From an uncultured Odoribacter sp. (GTDB taxonomy: Bacteria; Bacteroidota; Bacteroidia; Bacteroidales; Marinifilaceae), in contig CAKVCR010000042.1 of the NCBI GenBank assembly GCA_934725835.1, positions 1-13,819 on the forward strand: a stretch of DNA of 13,819 nt, in the 5' to 3' direction. The translations under genes and the position numbers were made by a program. Shown here one piece after another: positions 1 through 8,253 of the stretch. The notes beneath the pieces were generated by a model. It searched no databases. It worked only from the letters and a program-made list of their open reading frames with translations, and had not been told where the DNA came from. How positions within the stretch are numbered: the stretch's first letter is position 1; each line of letters starts with the position of its first letter.

Positions 1-784
1 CAATATCTGAAGTATAATCAACCTTAACAATTCCACCAATTGTTGACAAGACCAAATAACTTTTAATCGAACGATCCTTACTACATATTGCCATCGGTTG
101 CATCCAATCAAACCCCGATTTAAAATCAGTTATATTATACACATCAAACGTTTGTGCATCAATACGATAAATTATTTTATCCTTCCCTGATGCTATAAAA
201 ATATCCGGACCTATTTTTTTTGCATCCACCGGATCATTTAATTCATATGAAGGATTTACGGATTTGAAAGCCGAAGTGTAAAAAGTCTCCTCTTTACCGG
301 CTTCTATCTCTTCCCGACTTAACGGGCGCATAAAAGATATTCTCCCCTTCTTTTCGTCATCTGCACTCAAAACAAAAATCCCTTGGTCAAAAGCTGCTTT
401 TACAAATAAAGTATAATATTTATAGGAACTTCCATGTGCATTCGACACCTTAAGTCGCAATTTATATTCACCCAACTTTTTAAAGGCATGTCTCAATACT
501 TTATCATTTGACAAAAACCTCAGAGAATCTTTAAGAAATCCCCCGATAGACGACTTAACGTAACCGTGATAACTCCATTCATAAGTCAACTCCATATTCT
601 TCATTGTCTGTTCAATCTCCGGTTCAAAAACAAGTTCATAACCAAAATCAATATTAATGGTATCTGATTGTGCCTTGATGGTAATTTCTGATATATCCTT
701 AATTGGCAATGTCGAATCGTCATCAATACATGAATAGAATAACAACATCGACCAAAGACTAACAAATAATATATTTCTAATCAT
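1..784 (-). CDS. PKD-like family surface lipoprotein, N-terminal part (runs off left edge)
   Basis: The frame is open from an ATG at 784-782 to base 1, giving 261 codons; the C-terminus lies outside the window. The start (MIRNILFVSLWSMLLFYSC) is a lipoprotein signal peptide with a hydrophobic core at about residues 5-17 and the lipidated Cys at 19, followed by Asp-rich CIDDDS, a typical surface-export context in Bacteroidota. The region from about residue 30 to 120, including the YEWSYHG segment and a following VSNAHGSS-like strand, resembles the immunoglobulin-like PKD fold. The later part (IFVLSADD, DIFIASGKDKIIYRID) looks like repeated beta strands of a propeller. Position as last gene after susC, susD and a DUF4843 gene matches the usual place of PKD-like lipoproteins, which are inferred to be accessory ligand-binding subunits. 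It starts 34 bases after the DUF4843 stop, so it is probably co-transcribed. Family assignment is by recognition of pattern and context, not by a search. Confidence 0.72.
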   Translation of the reverse strand, partial: MIRNILFVSLWSMLLFYSCIDDDSTLPIKDISEITIKAQSDTINIDFGYELVFEPEIEQTMKNMELTYEWSYHGYVKSSIGGFLKDSLRFLSNDKVLRHAFKKLGEYKLRLKVSNAHGSSYKYYTLFVKAAFDQGIFVLSADDEKKGRISFMRPLSREEIEAGKEETFYTSAFKSVNPSYELNDPVDAKKIGPDIFIASGKDKIIYRIDAQTFDVYNITDFKSGFDWMQPMAICSKDRSIKSYLVLSTIGGIVKVDYTSDI

Positions 785-818
785 AATATTCCAAATTAGT
801 TATTATCATAATTCACTT

Positions 819-1565
819 TTACACTAAAGTTGCCGGCTCAGGAATATCAACCTTCGGATGTGGATGTTCTTTATAATACTCATAGGCCGGAGTTATAATA
901 TATTTGATGAACGCTATTTCCTGTTGATAAGGAAAACTATACGCCCTTTCCAAATTCCGTCCATACTCTGCAACAATTCGCTCAAACAGCAAAGGATGCG
1001 TTTCTTCCAAAGCCCAATAATTATTCAAAATATCCATCATCAACATTTGAGAATACGGTCCAAAATGGCGCTCGCTCCACCACCTCGGACGCGGCAATTC
1101 TGTATCAGAAAATTCCAGCTTACACTCATCATTCATAACCAGTCTAAAATTTTCATTTTCCACCAACCGCATTTTTATTACAAATGCCCTCTTGGTGATT
1201 TCAGGGTCCAGGTAGCGATGTAATATAAAAGACACTTTGCCAACAACCATATCAGCAGGAATTACAAAAGTATCTATCAGTTTATAATGCAATCCCTCTT
1301 CTGCTGTCGTCTCTTCTTCAACCAGTTCGATTCCAAATTTTCGGTCATAATGCTTAGGAGTGCCCAGCAACCTTACTGCAATAGCATAATTAAAATCCTC
1401 ACCGACCTTCATTCCGAACTGATAGTTCACAGAATCCGTAATAAAGTATATCCCGTCCTTTAAACCGACATCATAAGCCATATAATTAGTACTACAAGAG
1501 GATATACCCATTATACTCGTTAAAACCAGTATTGGTAATATACTATTTCTTTTCATACGCTTCAT
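819..1565 (-). CDS. DUF4843 domain-containing lipoprotein
   Basis: This is a 248-residue protein. Met1 and Met4 are both possible starts; Met1 (1565) lies 11 bases after the susD stop. The signal peptide ends in a lipobox (ISSC) with Cys24 as the lipid anchor. The body shows DUF4843 hallmarks: a DSVNYQFGM strand near residues 44-52, the HYKL...IPADMVVG block at 93-109, the MRLVENENF strand at 131-140 and the FGPYSQ motif at 168-173, followed by a mostly helical tail. No enzymatic motif is visible. The family is found next to SusC/SusD pairs and PKD-like lipoproteins in Bacteroidota and has no established biochemical activity that I know of; a role as an extra surface subunit of the transporter is inferred from position. 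From memory, the B. thetaiotaomicron BT2261-BT2264 complex also carries two extra lipoproteins beside SusC and SusD, which would be a useful comparison. Confidence 0.82.
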   Translation of the reverse strand: MKRMKRNSILPILVLTSIMGISSCSTNYMAYDVGLKDGIYFITDSVNYQFGMKVGEDFNYAIAVRLLGTPKHYDRKFGIELVEEETTAEEGLHYKLIDTFVIPADMVVGKVSFILHRYLDPEITKRAFVIKMRLVENENFRLVMNDECKLEFSDTELPRPRWWSERHFGPYSQMLMMDILNNYWALEETHPLLFERIVAEYGRNLERAYSFPYQQEIAFIKYIITPAYEYYKEHPHPKVDIPEPATLV

Positions 1566-1576
1566 TGTTCTAATTA

Positions 1577-3040
1577 TTAATTATCTTTTTCCGTATATCT
1601 ATACTCAAATTCTTCATTAGGAATCAACAAGGTATATAATTCGTCACTTCCTTTTAGCTCTGTCTTTAAAGCATCTACATAAATATCCATATTCCCGCGT
1701 TTCAAAGTGAAAAAGTATTGTCCTTCCTGCACAAATTCCTTACGCCGTTCTTTTATAATATCTTCCAACGTAATTCTCGGCGAACCCGGACGATCTTTAT
1801 ATTTAAACAAACCCCTGGATTCAATAAAAGTATCAAAATAGTCTTGTGCAAGTTCTATATCTTTATCCAGTAATGCTTCTGCTGCAATCAAATACATTTC
1901 AGGTATGCGAATAAGATTTATTCCCTCTATCCACTTCGAAGAAAATTCTGCCGGAGTATTTATTTTGGTCTCATTCACAATTTTCATACACCTTACCACT
2001 TTATCTGATTCATTGTCTCCAAGTAAAACACGGAACCACTCATTGCCTCGCATATCATTCCCATCCTCGTGTGCTACAGAATAAAGAGCCGCATTATCAT
2101 CAGCAGGAAGCCAAGTGTACGTTGGATCATAAGTATAAAAATTCTTCTTGATGCCGTCTAATAATTTTGTAGAATATACTCCCCAAATAGTCTCTTTGCC
2201 TGATATCACACCTGCCAAGAAAGATCTTAAATTCAGTTTATCTTCCAATGGGAATTTCTGTGAATCAATCACTTTACGGGCGTATATCAATGCATTATCC
2301 ATATCTCCCTTCATCCAATACACCCGAGCTAACAAAGCTTGAGCAGCATACAGATTAAAATGTATCTCGCGACAGGTTGCAAAGCCATCGTCAAGTCTGA
2401 AACTACGCGGATAATTAAATAGAGTCTCATCTTCCTGTAGCAACTGCTCCGCCTCTTTCAGATCCTTGATAACCAAATCATAAACTTCCGTTACACTCTT
2501 AAATGGAGAGACCAAAGCCTCATAAATAGTTACGTACGGTATTGCCTGAGCATGAGGTTTAGATTGAATACTGGGCGCAAACAAACGAACCAAATCAAAA
2601 TGCAAATAAGCGCGCAAACCTAAAGCCTCGCCTTTATATAGCTTATAATAATGCATAGACTGCTCATTCTTACGATCTAGATTTCTCAACACATTATTAA
2701 CATAACCTATTGTTGCATAAGCTTTAGACCAAATCATACTATAATATCCTCTCAACCGTTCATGCTCTAATGTAAGAATAATCTTAATATCATCATTTAT
2801 GGAAGCTTTCTTATAATATTGCCCGAAAACATCCAACATTCCCCAACTAAGATACTCTCCGTAAAGTTCAGAAGCACTCAATGTTGAATACGCCCCATAC
2901 AAAGCATCTTCGAAGCCTTCCGGTGTATCGTAAAACACGTGTTCAACAATCTCCGCCTTAGGTTTTACACTAAGGAAATTATCACAGGCACTCATTGCAA
3001 GTGACAGAATTAAAAATAATATGCAATACTTTTTTATAAT
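1577..3040 (-). CDS. SusD/RagB-type nutrient-binding outer membrane lipoprotein, unusual start
   Basis: The product binds ligand at the cell surface and caps the partner SusC barrel. The first ATG in frame (2995) falls inside the lipobox (MSAC) and cannot be the true start. Upstream in the same frame the DNA reads IIKKYCILFLILSLAMSAC, a complete lipoprotein signal peptide, back to a TAA at 3052-3050 that is also the susC stop. The only start candidates there are ATT at 3040-3038 or ATA at 3037-3035, so 3040 is given here (487 residues; Cys19 lipidated). Otherwise the gene looks intact. The N-terminal SusD-like half carries the TPR-like helices (for example ALGLRAYLHFDLVRLFAP). The C-terminal SusD domain shows LIRIPEMYLIAAEALL and the ERRKEF...GQYFFTLKRG signature. 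Gaps are 9 bases from the susC stop and 11 to the next gene, so translation is probably coupled. No glycan-binding residues can be assigned. Confidence 0.85.
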   Translation of the reverse strand: MIKKYCILFLILSLAMSACDNFLSVKPKAEIVEHVFYDTPEGFEDALYGAYSTLSASELYGEYLSWGMLDVFGQYYKKASINDDIKIILTLEHERLRGYYSMIWSKAYATIGYVNNVLRNLDRKNEQSMHYYKLYKGEALGLRAYLHFDLVRLFAPSIQSKPHAQAIPYVTIYEALVSPFKSVTEVYDLVIKDLKEAEQLLQEDETLFNYPRSFRLDDGFATCREIHFNLYAAQALLARVYWMKGDMDNALIYARKVIDSQKFPLEDKLNLRSFLAGVISGKETIWGVYSTKLLDGIKKNFYTYDPTYTWLPADDNAALYSVAHEDGNDMRGNEWFRVLLGDNESDKVVRCMKIVNETKINTPAEFSSKWIEGINLIRIPEMYLIAAEALLDKDIELAQDYFDTFIESRGLFKYKDRPGSPRITLEDIIKERRKEFVQEGQYFFTLKRGNMDIYVDALKTELKGSDELYTLLIPNEEFEYRYTEKDN

Positions 3041-3049
3041 ACACGGAAA

Positions 3050-6000
3050 TTAGAATGTTGGACTAATTGTAAAATTATATCCCTTACTATAAGGATAGGT
3101 AGTTCCACGTTCATATTTAACTGTCGAAATCCGTAATACATCAGAAAAACCGATTCCGATTCGCAGTTTATTCAAGCCTATTTTTCTTACCCATTCTCTC
3201 TTAAATTCATAAGAAAAATTCAATGAGGAAAGTGCCACTTCATTCTTTTTTTCTATAAATCTTTGAGTGTGGACATAAGTTTTTGTATCAGTCAAAGCCG
3301 TATAATGAACCACATCTCCCGGTTTTTTCCAGCGTTCAGTAAAAGCACGGACGTCTACGTTTTCCTGAGGATTAATTCTTTCCACCTTACTGGCTCTTGT
3401 CGCATTGTATATATCACCGCCAAAAGTAAACGACATCGCAGCAGAAATACTAAATCCCTTATATCCTACCGATGTTGTCATTGCCCCCTCCAAATAAGGT
3501 ATTGTATTACCTAAAGCGACCTTATCTTTCACATCATAGGAAAAAGTATATGAACCATCTTTCTTGATAAAAATCTCTTGACCGGTTGCCGGGTCAATGC
3601 CTAAAGATGGCACTGCATAAATTGCACTGGCAGATTCACCTTCCTCCAGCTGAAGCTTAGGTGCAGCAACTCCGGTTTCTTTCATAGCGCTATCATTCTG
3701 CCGTTTCATGGAGTTACTGATTTTCTTCAATTTATTCTCTGTGTGGTGTCCTGATATTCCCAAACGCCAATACAAATCGTTCGTCCTAACCAACAAACCG
3801 GAAACTGACCACTCATATCCCCAATTACCTGTTTCACCCAAATTATCCATAACATTATTGACTCCGATGGAAGGAGGTGTTGATATAGACAATAACAAAT
3901 CCTTCGTATCTTCTTTATAGATATCAAAATTAGCACTCAAACGACCTCCAAACATTTCCACCGTAGCACCCAAGTTATATTTAACGGTCGTTTGCCATTT
4001 CAAACGATCGTTACCCATAGCCAAAGGCAAGGCTCCCATACCAATCAGATAATTATTATCCTGACTATATTTATAAGTTGTAATAGCCTGGTAATCCGAG
4101 AAATTAACACTACCGGTATAACCTACACTTCCTCTGATTCTAAAAATATCAAATAGACCAGTATTCGCTAAAAACGATTCATTATGGGCATTCCATCCAA
4201 TACCTACAGACCAAAAAGGTGCAAAACGTCTATCCTTACCAAATTTTGAAGAACCGGAAACTCTGTAAGCTCCATCCACAAAATAACGATTCAGAAAAAT
4301 AACGTTCAAATTAGCATAAACGCCAACTGCTGTGTTTAATGATTCTGCTCCACTCGGATGGCCTGTTGCCGGATAACTGTTCGCAAACGACATATCCGTC
4401 AAATTTCCTTTGAGAAATCCTACTCCGGAAAAACTATTGCTGCTATTGTTACGCTTGTTTGCATTTGTTCCAACATTCAATGTCAATATCGAGCCATTGT
4501 CACTCAACTTTTTACTATAAGTCACCCCAAGGCGTGCCTGCCAACTCTTTCCCTTTGAATTGGAAATGCTGTACATGCCTCTTAATGTCGGATCAGTTTC
4601 TTTCTCAAAAGAACTATGCTCCGGGGAAACAAATTGATCGGACTGAGCATCGGATAAAGTATAATTAAAAGAACATGTCACATAAAAACCCTTCCAGACA
4701 TCCCATCTCACAGACAAGTTATTCGTAATATTCTTACTTTCAGTTTTACTAAAACTACTTGTCGTTGCATCGTATAGAGGATTTCTAAAATCATAGGATA
4801 ACTTTTTATTCCATTCTCCATACGCATTAAAAGGTGTATCATAGGGATTTAACTTCACAAATTCTGCGAAACTACCGTAAGGCGATGCCTTCGTGTCCGT
4901 TTTACCGATATCTGCACGATAGGTTATGGTCAACCGGTCCACCAAACGGTAAGAAAAATAAAAGGCCAGACCATAATTATTACGATAATCTCCTTTCATC
5001 ACGCCTCGTTTATCCGAATATCGTGCAGTTACTCCATAGTCCATACCTCCGCCACGTCCTGTCATGCTTATGGAATGATTAAACGAAGTCGAATTTCTTA
5101 ACGGCTTGGCAATCCAATTGGTATTTGCTCCCCGTTGTATACGCTTAAATTTTTCATTATATGCCTCATCCAAACTGCCGTCTGCACTATTATACAAACC
5201 CGCCAGACGCTCCAATTCCAATTTTTGAGTAGCATTACAATAATCATAAGACTTTACATCAGGAAATTCAAATCCGGGTACAAAATTATAACGTACACGA
5301 ATTTGCTTATCTGTGACCTTCTTACGCTCTATTACAATGACACCATTCGCAGCCTTCTCTCCATAGATTGAAGTGGCAGAAGCATCTTTTAATACATCTA
5401 TACGGTCAATTTCATAAATATCCAAATCATACAATTGAGACAAACTAATCTCGACTCCATCCAAAATTATTAAAGGGGTATTCAATCCATATTCACCCTG
5501 ACTGGCGATGGACGTCGTTCCTCGAATAATGATTTCCGGTATATGATTAGGATTCGAACCGGCTTCATTATCCTCTACAATTCTTAAACCGGGAGACAAA
5601 ATAGATATAGCTTTCAATAAATTAGTGTTTGATACTGCTAAGATATCCTCGGATTTTATAGTTGTTACAGAACCTGTATAGCTATTCTTACTTTGTGTAA
5701 ACATACCATTCACAACAACTTCATCCATTTGAGTAACCTCTTCTTCCAACGTTACTGTGAGGAATTTTCCTTGCGTAAAAGCCACTCGTTTAGTTTTAAA
5801 ACCAATAAAACTAAATATCAAGTGACCTTTACTCATTTTCAAAGTCATTTCAAATTCTCCATTTAAATTTGTGGATGTACCCCAGTTAGTACTATCCAAA
5901 CGAATAGTCACACCGGGTAACGGATTCCCCTTATCATCCAACACTTTTCCTTTTATCACATAATCAGCATTCACCTGTTGAAGCAAAGGACGAATTACTA

Positions 6001-6343
6001 TAGTCTTGTCTATCAGCTCAAAATCGTATTTCCCATTTAAAACTTCTTTCAACGCAGTTTCCAATATCATTTTCTTTGAAGACAGGATTACCTCCCTATT
6101 GACATCCAACTCTTCGTCGCTATAAAAGATATCGTACTTCAATTGTTTTTGTATTTCACCCAATACATTTTTTAGCACCATTACGTCACTCGGGAACGTA
6201 ACCATTTCCCTTTGTCCTAAAGCTTCAGCATTAACCTGCAATAGACCGACTAAAAAAAAGAAAGCAATCAATTTCATAAGAAACAACCATCTTTTTACTT
6301 TACTCCAAAGGTAAAGCAACATACTACAATCATTTTTTTTCAT
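3050..6343 (-). CDS. SusC/RagA-type TonB-dependent transporter with STN signalling domain
   Basis: This is an outer-membrane active importer, 1097 residues from the ATG at 6343. The start is chosen because it gives the usual MKKN... basic leader and hydrophobic segment (about 19-38) ending near NAEALGQ. A longer frame from a GTG at 6382, overlapping the anti-sigma stop as GTGA, adds 13 residues and is less likely. Domains, numbered from 6343: an STN (secretin/TonB short N-terminal) domain about 55-118; a carboxypeptidase-regulatory-like beta-sandwich about 129-202, with GKVLDDKGNPLPGVTI; a plug about 212-340 with the SusC signature LKDASATSIYG at 318-328; then the 22-strand-type barrel to a C-terminal aromatic (FTISPTF). 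An STN domain with an adjacent sigma/anti-sigma pair is the known arrangement for trans-envelope signalling, so this protein should act as both importer and sensor. The ligand is unknown. Length is normal for the family. Confidence 0.93.
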   Translation of the reverse strand: MKKNDCSMLLYLWSKVKRWLFLMKLIAFFFLVGLLQVNAEALGQREMVTFPSDVMVLKNVLGEIQKQLKYDIFYSDEELDVNREVILSSKKMILETALKEVLNGKYDFELIDKTIVIRPLLQQVNADYVIKGKVLDDKGNPLPGVTIRLDSTNWGTSTNLNGEFEMTLKMSKGHLIFSFIGFKTKRVAFTQGKFLTVTLEEEVTQMDEVVVNGMFTQSKNSYTGSVTTIKSEDILAVSNTNLLKAISILSPGLRIVEDNEAGSNPNHIPEIIIRGTTSIASQGEYGLNTPLIILDGVEISLSQLYDLDIYEIDRIDVLKDASATSIYGEKAANGVIVIERKKVTDKQIRVRYNFVPGFEFPDVKSYDYCNATQKLELERLAGLYNSADGSLDEAYNEKFKRIQRGANTNWIAKPLRNSTSFNHSISMTGRGGGMDYGVTARYSDKRGVMKGDYRNNYGLAFYFSYRLVDRLTITYRADIGKTDTKASPYGSFAEFVKLNPYDTPFNAYGEWNKKLSYDFRNPLYDATTSSFSKTESKNITNNLSVRWDVWKGFYVTCSFNYTLSDAQSDQFVSPEHSSFEKETDPTLRGMYSISNSKGKSWQARLGVTYSKKLSDNGSILTLNVGTNANKRNNSSNSFSGVGFLKGNLTDMSFANSYPATGHPSGAESLNTAVGVYANLNVIFLNRYFVDGAYRVSGSSKFGKDRRFAPFWSVGIGWNAHNESFLANTGLFDIFRIRGSVGYTGSVNFSDYQAITTYKYSQDNNYLIGMGALPLAMGNDRLKWQTTVKYNLGATVEMFGGRLSANFDIYKEDTKDLLLSISTPPSIGVNNVMDNLGETGNWGYEWSVSGLLVRTNDLYWRLGISGHHTENKLKKISNSMKRQNDSAMKETGVAAPKLQLEEGESASAIYAVPSLGIDPATGQEIFIKKDGSYTFSYDVKDKVALGNTIPYLEGAMTTSVGYKGFSISAAMSFTFGGDIYNATRASKVERINPQENVDVRAFTERWKKPGDVVHYTALTDTKTYVHTQRFIEKKNEVALSSLNFSYEFKREWVRKIGLNKLRIGIGFSDVLRISTVKYERGTTYPYSKGYNFTISPTF

Positions 6344-6378
6344 ACCTTTGCATATTAAGTTTATAATTGTCTTTAACT

Positions 6379-7545
6379 TCACAATCTCATCACTCTTACA
6401 CTTTTACCAACCACTTCAAAGTGAATATTTGTCGTTTTTTCCAAGAAATTCAAAATTTCATCCAAAGGTCTATGTTTATTAATCGTTCCGGAAAAACGCA
6501 TACGCCTTATTCCTTCATCTTGATAACTCATCGTAAAATCATACCAACGCTCCAGCTTTTTTACAATATCTTCAAAAGCATAAGCACTAAAATAAAACTT
6601 TCCGTCTACCCAAGAAGTATATAGATAGGTATCCACTTGTCTCAAGACGCCGACTCCGGTTCTATTATCAATCGAATATTGTTCAGAAGGCTTTATTTCT
6701 ATCTTCTTTTTGCCATTTTCAACTATAACCTTGCCTTCAACCAAAGTAGTTTCCCAAAATACATCATCAGCATATGCCGAAATATTGAAACTTGTTCCCA
6801 AAACAGTAACACGACCTCCCTTGACATAAACTTGAAAAGGAGACTTTTCATTTTTAGCGACTTTAAAATATGCCTCACCACTCAAGAAGACCTCTCGCTT
6901 GTTATCTGCAAACCGTATGGGAAAGCGTAGGGAACTTTCAGAATTCAACCAGACACACGAACCGTCAGGCAATTGCAAAATATATTCTCCTCCCTTAGGA
7001 ACATTCAAAGTATGAAAACCAGCCTCTTCACTTACAGAATCTCCCTGATAACTTAATTTCCCATTTTCAATGTTATTGACAAATTTCATCTCAGATAATT
7101 TTGCAGTTTCTGCACTCAGTGTAGTATCTAAAGATATCTTTTTGCCATTTGCCAATATCAACTCTGCCTTTTGATTTCCTGATGAAATAACCTCAATAGG
7201 TTCTACAGATATTTGACTCAACTTTACCCCCGACCGATAATCCAACCACAATATCATCCCCAGCATCCCTACAACAAAGACTGCTGCATATTTTAATAAA
7301 GACCGTATTTTCCTATAACCACGCTGTCTGGTTCTGCCATCTATATTCAGCCAAGCCCTACTTTCATCATACTTCCTTTTCTTGTCGGACACAACCGACC
7401 TTCTGCTGACAAACCAGACATTCATCATCTCTTTCACCTGCTCGTCTGCAATATCCAAATCAACATTCTTTTTGTCACGCCATAAAGAAGTAATTTGTTC
7501 CCATATTTTTTCAGAAAATAGAATCTTCATATTTGATTGCTTCAA
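6379..7545 (-). CDS. FecR-family anti-sigma factor
   Basis: This 388-residue inner-membrane protein should hold the neighbouring ECF sigma factor inactive until the SusC transporter signals. A cytoplasmic N-terminal part of about 80 residues is followed by a single transmembrane helix at about 83-101 preceded by basic residues (RKIRSLLK). Next comes a periplasmic FecR domain at about 181-275, with LPDGSCVWLNSESSLRFP and LSGEAYFKV. Last is a C-terminal DUF4974-type (STN-like) domain at about 316-386, with FYFSAYAFEDIVKKLERWYD and the FSGTINKHRPLDEIL motif. This layout is the standard one in Bacteroides. Met6 (7530) is an alternative start. The gene begins 76 bases after the sigma stop and ends 35 bases before the preferred susC ATG. 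A susC promoter would therefore have to lie in that short gap or within the 3' end of this gene; I could not recognise one. Confidence 0.93.
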   Translation of the reverse strand: MKQSNMKILFSEKIWEQITSLWRDKKNVDLDIADEQVKEMMNVWFVSRRSVVSDKKRKYDESRAWLNIDGRTRQRGYRKIRSLLKYAAVFVVGMLGMILWLDYRSGVKLSQISVEPIEVISSGNQKAELILANGKKISLDTTLSAETAKLSEMKFVNNIENGKLSYQGDSVSEEAGFHTLNVPKGGEYILQLPDGSCVWLNSESSLRFPIRFADNKREVFLSGEAYFKVAKNEKSPFQVYVKGGRVTVLGTSFNISAYADDVFWETTLVEGKVIVENGKKKIEIKPSEQYSIDNRTGVGVLRQVDTYLYTSWVDGKFYFSAYAFEDIVKKLERWYDFTMSYQDEGIRRMRFSGTINKHRPLDEILNFLEKTTNIHFEVVGKSVRVMRL

Positions 7546-7621
7546 ATTTTACTAGAAGGCAACCAAATACTAAAAAAGGGTGAGTCGAAAATAAAAAAAA
7601 TAGTCAGAACAATTGTAGTTT

Positions 7622-8227
7622 TTAAAAATGTCCTACATATTTACACATGGCAAGAAATAAGACCTGCGGAGAAACAGGACGATTCACATTTTCACGGATA
7701 TCACGATATGCCTTTAAAATATGCGATTTAACAGTATTTACTGAAATATGCAATTCATCGGCTATCTCTTTATACTTTTTCCCTTCCAGACAACTCATCA
7801 CAAATACCACACGGCATTGATTAGGCAGCAAATCAAAAGCACGCCTAACCTGTTCCAATTGTTCCAACTCCTGTTCTGAATAATCCTCCTTTGCCAAATT
7901 GCCCAAAAACTCCACCAACAACGGACTATGTTTACGAACGATAGCCCGATGTTTCAAAACATTCAAAGCACGATGTTTTACAGAACTGTATAAATAAGAT
8001 TTTAAAGAAGTTGTGATTGCTATTGATTTACAATGATTCCACAAATACACAAAGACATCCTGCACAATATCTTCTGCAGCATCTGCATCTTCCAGGTAAG
8101 TTAAAGCATAATCACACAACAGGGAATAATACTTGTGGAACAAAGCTTCAAAAGTCTTTCGGTCTCCATCCACAAGCGATTTTATAATCTCATTATCAGT
8201 CCCTATTTTATCACTATCATCCTGCAT
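7622..8227 (-). CDS. ECF RNA polymerase sigma-70 factor (Bacteroides expansion type)
   Basis: This is a 201-residue sigma factor that would direct RNA polymerase to the promoters of the following transporter genes. Region sigma2 spans about residues 25-92, with the core-binding/-10 segment YLEDADAAEDIVQDVFVYLW and helix LKSYLYSSVKHRALNVL. A variable linker follows. Region sigma4 spans about 125-178 with the helix-turn-helix YKEIADELHISVNTVKSH. The protein has only the two ECF regions plus a short hydrophobic tail (PQVLFLAMCKYVGHF), common in this Bacteroidota group. The ATG at 8227 is the first usable start in frame. It lies 26 bases after the stop of the GNAT-like gene, with no convincing terminator and no good TTTG / TAnnTTTG promoter in that gap. 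Expression may therefore depend on read-through or on a promoter inside the upstream gene. The partner anti-sigma factor is encoded next. Confidence 0.94.
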   Translation of the reverse strand: MQDDSDKIGTDNEIIKSLVDGDRKTFEALFHKYYSLLCDYALTYLEDADAAEDIVQDVFVYLWNHCKSIAITTSLKSYLYSSVKHRALNVLKHRAIVRKHSPLLVEFLGNLAKEDYSEQELEQLEQVRRAFDLLPNQCRVVFVMSCLEGKKYKEIADELHISVNTVKSHILKAYRDIRENVNRPVSPQVLFLAMCKYVGHF

Positions 8228-8253
8228 TCATAGTAAAGTATAGATTTCAATAT

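Noticed and set aside
6343..6350. Plus-strand TACCTTTG, a perfect -7 promoter match at the susC start, which could drive an antisense RNA
   Set aside because: There is no TTTG-like -33 element at the required spacing upstream (about 6316-6324). A single 6-of-6 match is expected by chance in A+T-rich DNA.
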